Below are positions 7,696 to 13,712 of a stretch of DNA of 27,388 nucleotides, piece by piece (positions within the stretch are counted from its first letter, which is position 1; the number at the start of each line of letters is the position of its first letter). The notes beneath the pieces were generated by a model. That model was not told where the DNA came from and ran no database searches. It was given only the letters and a program-made list of their open reading frames with translations. The translations under genes were made by a program, and so were the position numbers. The stretch spans positions 1 through 27,388 of the forward strand of contig CAZJUO010000007.1 of assembly GCA_964549245.1 (NCBI GenBank), read 5' to 3'. This DNA comes from CAZJUO01 sp964549245. Its GTDB lineage: Bacteria; Patescibacteriota; Patescibacteriia; UBA10025; JAHIVO01.

Positions 7696-7701
7696 TATAA
7701 T
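7696..7701 (+). promoter_or_regulatory. promoter of the SD-rich mini-transcript
   Basis: TATAAT with an extended TGC just after ychF. It starts a unit that ends at the terminator near 8106, giving a transcript of about 400 nt. No convincing -35 box is seen. Confidence 0.6.
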
Positions 7702-7766
7702 GGTACTAGAGAATTATTTGCCTGAACATTATAACATACCACTACATTTTTAGGAGGTACAAATTT

Positions 7767-7895
7767 TTGTGTAAGCAAAAAGGCGATAAACAAAACAATC
7801 ATCAAGAGTCACGCACTCGGAAGATTGAAGAACATCAGAAAATTAAAGCCTCGGAAGAACAAAAAACGTCTTCCCGGAAAGGAGGCTTACGATGA
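7767..7895 (+). CDS. possible small hydrophilic ORF 1 (42 aa)
   Basis: A TTG start 9 nt after AGGAGG (7752-7757). The predicted peptide is Lys/Glu/Gln-rich (for example KIEEHQKIKASEEQK) and has no recognised domain. Its TGA stop overlaps the ATG of the next ORF in the form ATGA. Coding status is uncertain. Confidence 0.35.
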   Translation: MCKQKGDKQNNHQESRTRKIEEHQKIKASEEQKTSSRKGGLR

Positions 7896-7930
7896 CCTTC
7901 CTGCAAATCACTACTCCAGTATTGCGTTAG
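7892..7930 (+). CDS. possible leader-peptide-like ORF 2 (12 aa)
   Basis: The ATG at 7892 is preceded by AAAGGAGG (7878-7885). The peptide is MTFLQITTPVLR and ends in TAG. Its stop lies directly before the very long SD of ORF 3. It resembles a leader peptide in size and position, but no target gene follows. Confidence 0.3.
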   Translation: MTFLQITTPVLR

Positions 7931-7944
7931 AAAGGGGGTGATCC

Positions 7945-8034
7945 TTGTCTATCGCGGGGTTTATCACCCTGCCTATCAGAGAGGAGAAGCGTTCTTCTCT
8001 AGTCCCAATCTCTGGTAGTAACGGAGGGAGGTGA
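7945..8034 (+). CDS. possible small ORF 3 (29 aa)
   Basis: A TTG start directly after AAAGGGGGTGATCC (7931-7944), which can pair with the 16S rRNA tail along 14 nt with one G-U. The peptide begins (M)SIAGFITLPIREEKRSS. Its stop and the next ATG overlap as TGATG. Its SD is sequestered in the GGGTGAT/ATCACCC hairpin. Coding status is uncertain. Confidence 0.3.
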   Translation: MSIAGFITLPIREEKRSSLVPISGSNGGR

Positions 8035-8108
8035 TGAAGTTCATCATTGCACAAAATATTTTTTCAGGTTCAAAGGCTGGAGTGCCAAGGCGCTCCAGTT
8101 TTTTTTAA
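8034..8108 (+). CDS. possible small ORF 4 (24 aa) running into the terminator
   Basis: The ATG at 8034 has GGAGGTGAT overlapping it, closer than normal SD spacing. The reading frame passes through the terminator hairpin and stops in the T-run, which argues against a real protein. Confidence 0.15.
   Translation: MKFIIAQNIFSGSKAGVPRRSSFF
8077..8106 (+). terminator. intrinsic terminator of the mini-transcript
   Basis: The stem CTGGAG/CTCCAG is extended by T-G, G-C and C-G pairs around a CAAG loop, then eight T (8099-8106). Confidence 0.9.
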
Positions 8109-8123
8109 AATAAATTATATTGT

Positions 8124-9365
8124 CTATTTATTTTTTTGAAAAATGAATATTTCTCGTTGTACCAGTTGGTCGGGACGCTGATACATCAGGGAGCCACGAG
8201 CGGTCGGGCCGATTTTGGCGAATAGGGTTATTTTTTCCGGCAGGGGGTTTATCCTGGTAAAGCCCATGGCGTGCAGCTTTTCAAGAATTTTAAGCGTATA
8301 AACGCCGGAAGCAAGTCTGAACAGCGGGAAAATGACGACTATTCTGCCTTTGGGTACTAACAAAGTAGCAAAAGCGCTAAACGCTTTCAGGTACAATTCA
8401 TCCAGTTCATTGATGGTTTTACTGATAGTATCTGCCGTAGGCTCTTGGCTAAGCGGGGGGCCCAAGTACGGTTCGGTGATAATTGCCTGCATAGTACCTG
8501 GTTTTATTTTCTCGGGCAAATCCGCGATATCGGACTGGTATACGGAGATATGATGTTTTTCAAGCTGGTGGGTTTTAGTCAGCCAGCCGATATTTTTTTT
8601 AGTGTCTGCTACCGCCCTAGCACTGATATCGGCACCAATGATATTGGTATAGTTCATCAAGGCGGCTTCCTGCAGAACGGTGCCAGACCCGCAAAATGGG
8701 TCAAGTATGGGGTCGTCAGGCCTAGCTAACGATAAGTTAACCATGATTTTCGCCAGCTTGGGAGGCACCATGCCTGATTGAGCGTCACGCTGGGGACGGC
8801 CATAGTCACGTTTTGAATAATCCTCAAAATTCTGTACAGTTACCGCTTTCCCCAAATAAAAGCCATAAAGGCCACTGACCACGGCTATATCAGCGCCTTT
8901 GGTGATCATATTGTTCTTTGCCACTTGCACGCTGGAAAGAATGCCCTCTACTCCCTCGACATAACGGCTTTTGTAATGGTGGCCGCGTAACCCTTTTTTT
9001 AGGGACAGGCCGAGTTTTTTGCATTCTGTCTGGTTGCGCCAGATAATATCTCCGTACAGGCTAAAGCCAAAAACGAATTTATTTGACTGCAGGGGAAACA
9101 GTTTTTGCACTGCGTAATCAGGAGTTAAAACAGTATACAAATCAGTCCATGATTTAAAGGTGGTGACGATCTCTATAATTTTTATCGTGCCTCCCAGGTC
9201 TTGCTGCCAACGGCGCGGATTAAAAGCGGCTTTGGGTTCGACCACCAGGGCTTTGGAGGTCAGGTCTATGACTGAAAAGGTTTCACCGGTGGAAGCTTCC
9301 CGATTGAAGATTTCAGCTAACGATAAAATCGGATTATTACCTAAAATAAAACAATAGTAGGGCAT
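8124..9365 (-). CDS. Trm11-like tRNA (guanine-N2) methyltransferase
   Basis: A 413-residue SAM-dependent methyltransferase of the COG1041/Trm11 type; relatives methylate G10 of tRNA. The N-terminus (YYCFILGNNPILSLAEI) and the block RDYGRPQRDAQSGMVPPKLA are typical of the family. The SAM-binding motif DPFCGSGT is at 222-229. The catalytic motif reads EPYLGPP (298-304) instead of the commoner DPPYG, so the exact target base is uncertain. I chose the ATG at 9365 over an upstream ATG (9383) because a TATACT box lies exactly 6 nt before it, which makes the mRNA leaderless. It is convergent with the mini-transcript and divergent from rpsF. Confidence 0.85.
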   Translation of the reverse strand: MPYYCFILGNNPILSLAEIFNREASTGETFSVIDLTSKALVVEPKAAFNPRRWQQDLGGTIKIIEIVTTFKSWTDLYTVLTPDYAVQKLFPLQSNKFVFGFSLYGDIIWRNQTECKKLGLSLKKGLRGHHYKSRYVEGVEGILSSVQVAKNNMITKGADIAVVSGLYGFYLGKAVTVQNFEDYSKRDYGRPQRDAQSGMVPPKLAKIMVNLSLARPDDPILDPFCGSGTVLQEAALMNYTNIIGADISARAVADTKKNIGWLTKTHQLEKHHISVYQSDIADLPEKIKPGTMQAIITEPYLGPPLSQEPTADTISKTINELDELYLKAFSAFATLLVPKGRIVVIFPLFRLASGVYTLKILEKLHAMGFTRINPLPEKITLFAKIGPTARGSLMYQRPDQLVQREIFIFQKNK

Positions 9366-9371
9366 AATTGT

Positions 9372-9377
9372 AGTATA
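9372..9377 (-). promoter_or_regulatory. -10 box of the Trm11-like gene, leaderless
   Basis: TATACT on the minus strand, 6 nt before the ATG. An overlapping extended form (TGA-TATATA) is also possible. There is no good -35 box. Confidence 0.55.
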
Positions 9378-9451
9378 TATCAAAAGCCATAATTGGGCTA
9401 ACTTGCCTTTCTTCAGGCACTATGCTAAGATTGACTGGAAAGCTAGAGAGC

Positions 9452-9481
9452 TTGTAAATAGCCTGTTTTTTTGTCTATAAT
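9452..9481 (+). promoter_or_regulatory. promoter of the rpsF operon
   Basis: TTGTAA (9452-9457), an 18-nt spacer and TATAAT (9476-9481), giving a leader of about 23 nt without SD. A small inverted repeat, AAGCT-AGAG-AGCTT (9440-9453), overlaps the upstream part. I see no S6:S18-binding CCG hairpin in the leader. Confidence 0.5.
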
Positions 9482-9510
9482 TAACATACAATAAAAATTA
9501 TTAAACGGAT

Positions 9511-10047
9511 ATGTCACAGCATTACGAGTTATTATTAATTATTTCCCCCAAGGTGGAGGAAAACAAACATCAATCATTGCTCGAACAGATTACCAAGCTT
9601 ATAACCGATGGGGGAGGTTCTATAACCAAGCAGGATATCTGGGGCAAACGGAAGCTGGCTTATGAAATTGCCAAAGAGGCATATGGATTTTATGTGCTTA
9701 TGGAGTTTGATCTTGGTACTGATAACTATGGCAGTTTGAATAAAGCATTCCAGCTGATGCCGGAAGTAATGCGCTATGTAATCGTTAAAAAACACGTAAA
9801 ATCAGCCGAGGAATTGGAGCGTGAAAAACGCATTCAAGAAAAAGTCCGCGCAGAACAGGAACGGCAGGAACGGGAAGAGCAGGCAGCTATTGAACAAGAA
9901 CAAAAAGCTGCTGCCGAAAAAGAAAAAACGGATGTGGCCGCTGATCAAGATGTAAAAACGGAAGAAAAGAAACGGGGCAAAGAGCCAAAAATTAGCCTTG
10001 AAGATCTGGACGAAAAACTGGATGAAATATTAAAAGAAGACGTATAA
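9511..10047 (+). CDS. rpsF: 30S ribosomal protein S6 with long charged tail
   Basis: S6 pairs with S18 on the platform of the 30S subunit. Residues 1-97 are the S6 fold (YELLLIISPKVEE, IWGKRKLAYEIAKEAYGFYVLMEF, VMRYVIVKK). Residues 98-178 form a Glu/Lys/Gln-rich, probably helical and disordered extension, so the 178-residue protein is much longer than the usual ~100-135. It is the first gene of rpsF-ssb-rpsR-efp, the classical S6-SSB-S18 order. Confidence 0.96.
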   Translation: MSQHYELLLIISPKVEENKHQSLLEQITKLITDGGGSITKQDIWGKRKLAYEIAKEAYGFYVLMEFDLGTDNYGSLNKAFQLMPEVMRYVIVKKHVKSAEELEREKRIQEKVRAEQERQEREEQAAIEQEQKAAAEKEKTDVAADQDVKTEEKKRGKEPKISLEDLDEKLDEILKEDV

Positions 10048-10069
10048 ATTAGCATTAATTAATATTACC

Positions 10070-10519
10070 ATGAACTTAAATAAAGCCATGATTATCGGGA
10101 ACGTGACTAGGGATCCGGAAGTCCGTACCACTCCCAACGGCCAAAACGTCACTTCATTTGGGGTGGCTACCAATCGCCGCTGGAAGGACCAGTCTGGCCA
10201 GCAGCAAGAACAGGTAGAATATCATAACGTGGTGGCCTGGCGGAAATTAGCGGAAATTGTCGGCCAATACGTAAAAAAGGGAAGCAAAGTATATATCGAG
10301 GGGCGGCTGCAGACGCGTTCGTGGGACGACCAAAGCGGAGTTAAGCGGTACCGTACGGAAATTATAGCGGAGAACATGATCATGCTTGACCGGCCTGGCG
10401 GTGCGACAGGAGCACCATCGACCTCCAATAACAGTGCCAAGCAGTCACCATCAGAAGGCGCCCAACCCGAACCAGCCAGCAATGAGCCGGAAATTAACGT
10501 TGAGGACATACCATTTTAA
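10070..10519 (+). CDS. ssb: single-stranded DNA-binding protein
   Basis: A 149-residue SSB. The OB fold covers residues 1 to about 106 (MNLNKAMIIGNVTRDPEVR, EYHNVVAWRKLAEI, YIEGRLQTRSW). A disordered Ser/Pro/Glu-rich linker follows. The C-terminal tip EDIPF keeps the acidic-Pro-Phe signature that recruits repair and replication partners. It lies between rpsF and rpsR (gaps of 22 and 8 nt) and has no SD. Confidence 0.96.
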   Translation: MNLNKAMIIGNVTRDPEVRTTPNGQNVTSFGVATNRRWKDQSGQQQEQVEYHNVVAWRKLAEIVGQYVKKGSKVYIEGRLQTRSWDDQSGVKRYRTEIIAENMIMLDRPGGATGAPSTSNNSAKQSPSEGAQPEPASNEPEINVEDIPF

Positions 10520-10527
10520 TATCTACT

Positions 10528-10767
10528 ATGCAGCATATGAATAAAACCAATAACCAACAATCAAAGCAAAAAGTCTGTTATTTTTGCACCCACGGCCTGA
10601 CGGAAGTGGATTATAAGGAGATTCAAGTATTGCAGCGATTTTTGTCTTCGTACGCAAAAATACTACCGCGCAAGAAAACAGGCATCTGCGCCAAGCATCA
10701 GCGTAAATTGGCCCGGGCCGTAAAGCGGGCCCGAACTATGGCTTTGATACCGTTTACCACCCGTTAA
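10528..10767 (+). CDS. rpsR: 30S ribosomal protein S18, zinc-binding form
   Basis: A 79-residue S18. C17-x2-C20 and C54-x2-H57 form a likely zinc site, so this is the Cys-containing (C+) form that many bacteria have lost. The conserved tail RKLARAVKRARTMALIPFTTR is present. An in-frame ATG at 10537 is an alternative start. No SD. The L9 gene that often follows in other bacteria is absent here. Confidence 0.95.
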   Translation: MQHMNKTNNQQSKQKVCYFCTHGLTEVDYKEIQVLQRFLSSYAKILPRKKTGICAKHQRKLARAVKRARTMALIPFTTR

Positions 10768-10786
10768 CATTTTATTTTCATACTAT

Positions 10787-11347
10787 ATGCTAAGCGTCCA
10801 CGATTTGAAAGCTGGTATATATTTTGTTTACCAAAATGAGCCGTATGTGGTTTTAAAACACGATTTTATCAAAATGGCCCAGTCCAAGGGGATGATGCGT
10901 GTTACTATCAAAAACCTCACCACCGGTAAAATTATCAGTGAAACGTTCAAGGGTTCAGAAAAGCTGGAACCGGCCGAAATAACTCGTTCTAAGGCTTCGT
11001 ATTTGTATAATGAAAATGGCGAATACTATTTCATGAAAGCTGATGACTATGATCAGTTTTTTGTCACCGGCGAACAGCTCGGGGAGAAAAAAAAGTTCCT
11101 CAAAGAAGGCCTGGAAGTAGACGTAATAAGCTATGAGCATAAACCTTTAGCAGTGGAATTGCCCACAAAATTGTCCTATACAGTACAACAGGCGCCGCCT
11201 GGCGTGCGCGGTGATACGGCCCAAGGTTCGGTAACCAAGAAAGTAACCATAGAAAACGGCTACGTCGTAGACGTTCCGCTGTTCATTAAGCAAGGAGAAG
11301 AGATTATTGTTAATACCGATACGGGAAAATACGTGGGAAAAAAATAA
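10787..11347 (+). CDS. efp: elongation factor P
   Basis: EF-P relieves ribosome stalling at polyproline. The protein is 186 residues with all three β-barrel domains: N-terminal KOW-like (LKAGIYFVYQNEPYVVLKHDF) and two OB folds (TFKGSEKLEPAEI...; PPGVRGDTAQGSVTKK...VPLFIKQGEEIIVNTDTGKYVGKK). By eye alignment with E. coli (EFVKPGKGQAFARV against DFIKMAQSKGMMRV), the residue at the modified Lys34 position is Gln32. No modification enzyme is encoded in the window. It is the last gene of the operon and ends at a hairpin terminator. Confidence 0.96.
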   Translation: MLSVHDLKAGIYFVYQNEPYVVLKHDFIKMAQSKGMMRVTIKNLTTGKIISETFKGSEKLEPAEITRSKASYLYNENGEYYFMKADDYDQFFVTGEQLGEKKKFLKEGLEVDVISYEHKPLAVELPTKLSYTVQQAPPGVRGDTAQGSVTKKVTIENGYVVDVPLFIKQGEEIIVNTDTGKYVGKK

Positions 11348-11360
11348 ATAATAGTTATAA

Positions 11361-11399
11361 AAAAAAGAACCCGCTTTATAAGTTAAAACGGGTTTTTGT
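11361..11399. terminator. bidirectional terminator after efp
   Basis: An A-run, the stem AACCCG (11368-11373) with CGGGTT (11389-11394), and a T-run. It also serves the convergent GalT-like gene. Confidence 0.75.
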
Positions 11400-11403
11400 A
11401 ATT

Positions 11404-12471
11404 TTATTGCTGGAGCCAGGAAATAATTTCCTGGTTATCCATATTTAGTAACTGTGCGGCTAATTCTGGCGTCAGGTGGTTTGTTTCTTCGCCGATGACG
11501 TCAGCCTGAATGGAGCGATTGGTAATATACGGCTTGAGGCGGAAAAACCAGTGGTATTGAAGCTTGATTAGCTCTGGTTTATAACCAGGGAAAGATATGG
11601 GTGCGTTATGCAGTGCCAGGGAATATCTGAATCGGTTTCCAAGCAACAGCTCTAATTTTATTAAGAACGTCTGCAGAATTTTTACTAATTCCGGCAGCAT
11701 GTCTTGGTCCATATTTTCGAAATAGGCGGCGTGTTTGGTGGGGTAGAGGTGGATTTCAAAGGGATGCCTGGAAGCAAACGGGGTTATTGCGGTAAATGCA
11801 TCAGAGGCATACAATAATCGTTTGCCTTTGTTGCGGTCGCTTCGCTCTTCTCGGACAATATCGCAAATCAGGCAACGCTCATCTTTGAATTTCCAATGTC
11901 TGGCCAAACATTTAATTTCTTCTTTTGCCCTTTGGAAAACATCGAACTTAGCCCAAATAGACCAGGTGGGGTGAACATAACCGTGTTGCTTGGCCATATT
12001 ATTACCATCAGTGCTGATAATGATATGTTTCAAATGACTATCTCGGCGTAGATCTGTGATTCTTCGCTGGCAAAGCAGTAAGCTGGCTTGGAGTAAAGCA
12101 GGCTCGACATTTGATAAGCGAATGAAATGGTCATTACTGATGACTATCCGCTCTTTGGTCCCATAACCACTGCTTAAGTCGTAAAAACCATCGCCTAAGC
12201 GTACGACTTTTCGGAAAACGCTGAAATCAGTATGCCGGCGGGTGGTAGCGTATACCTGACCTCCAGGCGTGGCGATTGAATCGATGATACGCGTGGTATT
12301 ATGGTTACAAAAATCACACCAGTCAGTAGATGTCCACTGACTGTCTCCTGTTGTGTGCCAGCTTTGTATGAGTCGGCGAATTTCCGCCATCTCATGGGGG
12401 ACTACAGTTACATCGCGGTCCATTAATGGATCACGCCGGCAATGTGTTTCCTGATATAGATTGTGCTTCAT
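11404..12471 (-). CDS. GalT-like protein with degenerate active site
   Basis: A 355-residue protein of the galactose-1-phosphate uridylyltransferase (HIT superfamily) fold. CxxC pairs occur in each half (C52/C55 and C200/C203), and SRHPFEIHLYPTKHAAYF matches the second GalT half. The catalytic motif is altered. GalT has H-P-H-x-Q-I-W-A, but this protein has H-P-T-W-S-I-W-A at 167-174, so the nucleophilic His is Thr. The second-half H-x-H reads H-W-F (307-309). It is unlikely to be a normal uridylyltransferase; it may act as an adenylyltransferase-like relative, a binding protein or something else. The start has a strong SD (AAGGAG, 6 nt before the ATG), unlike most genes here. Confidence 0.7.
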   Translation of the reverse strand: MKHNLYQETHCRRDPLMDRDVTVVPHEMAEIRRLIQSWHTTGDSQWTSTDWCDFCNHNTTRIIDSIATPGGQVYATTRRHTDFSVFRKVVRLGDGFYDLSSGYGTKERIVISNDHFIRLSNVEPALLQASLLLCQRRITDLRRDSHLKHIIISTDGNNMAKQHGYVHPTWSIWAKFDVFQRAKEEIKCLARHWKFKDERCLICDIVREERSDRNKGKRLLYASDAFTAITPFASRHPFEIHLYPTKHAAYFENMDQDMLPELVKILQTFLIKLELLLGNRFRYSLALHNAPISFPGYKPELIKLQYHWFFRLKPYITNRSIQADVIGEETNHLTPELAAQLLNMDNQEIISWLQQ

Positions 12472-12510
12472 TAATTACTCCTTGTTGTGTAAAGGTACGT
12501 TTTGATATTT

Positions 12511-12558
12511 CTACTATTAAAAAAGCTTAGCGGAAAACTAAGCTGCCGTCAATAGTAG
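12511..12558 (-). terminator. trpS terminator inside an outer inverted repeat
   Basis: On the minus strand, AGCTTAG (12530-12524 and 12544-12538 are the arms) forms a 7-bp stem followed by T (complement of 12519-12524). An outer perfect 8-bp repeat, CTACTATT (12511-12518) with AATAGTAG (12551-12558), encloses it. Confidence 0.8.
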
Positions 12559-12569
12559 GATAGATGGTT

Positions 12570-13694
12570 TTATGCCAGGCCTATTTTCTTTTTTATGTGC
12601 AATAAGTTGCGTTGCGCTTTGCGCCTAGCTTTTTGGCTGCCTTGCTTGAGTGTGGTGGCAATTTTTTTGGGGTTTTTTTCCAGTGCCGTCCGTTTTTTCC
12701 TGAATTCTTTAAAAGCGGGGTAATTGCTAATTTTATCAGCCAGTAGCTTTTTGTATTCTGAAAATTGCACCGCGTTATTTTTTAAGGACTCAACGAATTT
12801 CTGACGGTCCTTTTTTTCCGCAAAAATATAGAGCAGCATGTACAGGTTAAATACGTTCATATATTTGCGAAAATTCTGTTCACCGAGTTTTTTACCCAGA
12901 TTGTACAGGTCTTCTTCGGTACGGATGATGGGTTGGGTATCCTTAGTTTTGCCGAACTCTTCATTGATTTCTTTGTTGCGTTTAATGAATTCATCAATGA
13001 TGTTTTTTTCATCACCGGTTAGCGTGGGCATGGCCATCACTTTTTTTTCTATGGTTTTTTCGTCGTCAGCTAAGGCAATGTACGATTTGGGCCCTAGGCT
13101 TTTACTCATTTTTTTGGTGGGATCGGTGAGGCTCATGAGTTTTGGAGTGGGGGTTATCTTGGCCTTCGGTTCTATGAGCACATTTCCATAGCGGGCATTG
13201 AAGCTTCTAACGATTTCGCGCGCCAATTCAAGGTGCGGCAACTGGTCGTATCCGACAGGCACGGTATCGGACCGGTAGAGCAGAATATCGGCTGCCATTA
13301 GCACTGGATAGTCAAGCAAGCCCACGTTCAGGTTGTTCTTAAATTGTTCCGCCTTGTCTTTGAAAGTCGGCACCCGTTCCAGCCAGGAAATCGGTGTCGT
13401 ACAGTTTAAAATCCAGGCCAAATCAGTATGTTCGGGTACAAAGGACTGGAGCATGATAATACTGGTTTTACTATCCAGCCCGGCCGCCAAAAAGTCAACC
13501 GCCGTGTCAAAAATTCGCTGTTCCAATTCTTTTGGCTCGGGCCCCTCTGTGAGAGCGTGCAGATCAACAATGCCAAAAATACAATCGTAGTTTTTGTCTT
13601 GCTGCATTTGCAGCCACGATTCAATAGCCCCAAAGTAGTTTCCAATGTGGAGCTGGCCCGATGGTTGGATAGCGGAAAAGACGGTATGTTTCAT
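12570..13694 (-). CDS. trpS: tryptophanyl-tRNA synthetase
   Basis: A class I synthetase that charges tRNA-Trp. The 374-residue protein has PSGQLHIGN at 11-19 and KMSKS at 195-199, plus the TrpRS-typical blocks DLHALT and LMAADILLY. The C-terminus is longer and very Lys/Arg-rich (about 340-374), which may add tRNA affinity. The gene starts 18 bp after the RNase J stop. Its own TACAAT box sits in that gap, 6 nt before the ATG, so a leaderless trpS mRNA is likely in addition to any read-through. Confidence 0.96.
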   Translation of the reverse strand: MKHTVFSAIQPSGQLHIGNYFGAIESWLQMQQDKNYDCIFGIVDLHALTEGPEPKELEQRIFDTAVDFLAAGLDSKTSIIMLQSFVPEHTDLAWILNCTTPISWLERVPTFKDKAEQFKNNLNVGLLDYPVLMAADILLYRSDTVPVGYDQLPHLELAREIVRSFNARYGNVLIEPKAKITPTPKLMSLTDPTKKMSKSLGPKSYIALADDEKTIEKKVMAMPTLTGDEKNIIDEFIKRNKEINEEFGKTKDTQPIIRTEEDLYNLGKKLGEQNFRKYMNVFNLYMLLYIFAEKKDRQKFVESLKNNAVQFSEYKKLLADKISNYPAFKEFRKKRTALEKNPKKIATTLKQGSQKARRKAQRNLLHIKKKIGLA

Positions 13695-13700
13695 ATGGTT

Positions 13701-13706
13701 ATTGTA
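13701..13706 (-). promoter_or_regulatory. trpS promoter (-10 box), leaderless
   Basis: TACAAT preceded by TGC on the minus strand, exactly 6 nt before the ATG. Any -35 box would lie inside the end of the RNase J gene. Confidence 0.6.
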
Positions 13707-13712
13707 GCATAG

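Larger units (their letters stand above)
7708..8106 (+). ncRNA. predicted ~400-nt structured/SD-rich transcript of unknown role
   Basis: This fills the gap between ychF and the convergent methyltransferase. It has its own promoter and terminator, and no ORF longer than about 42 codons. Four strong SD-like motifs lie at 7752-7757, 7878-7885, 7931-7944 and 8026-8035, each followed by a small ORF. Inverted repeats are GGGTGAT/ATCACCC (7936-7942 with 7963-7969); TATCAGAGA/TCTCTGGTA (7974-7982 with 8009-8017) enclosing GAGAAG/CTTCTC (7984-7989 with 7994-7999); and TGATGA/TCATCA (8032-8037 with 8041-8046). Two of these hairpins hide an SD or a start codon. I looked for RNase P RNA, SRP RNA and tmRNA signatures and found none. 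It may be a regulatory RNA, an operon of tiny peptides, or both. Confidence 0.55.

Noticed and set aside
7708..8106. Possible RNase P RNA, SRP RNA or tmRNA
   Set aside because: The conserved RNase P GAGGAAAGTC core, the SRP GGAAGCAGCC loop and a tRNA-like acceptor/T arm with a tag ORF are all absent.
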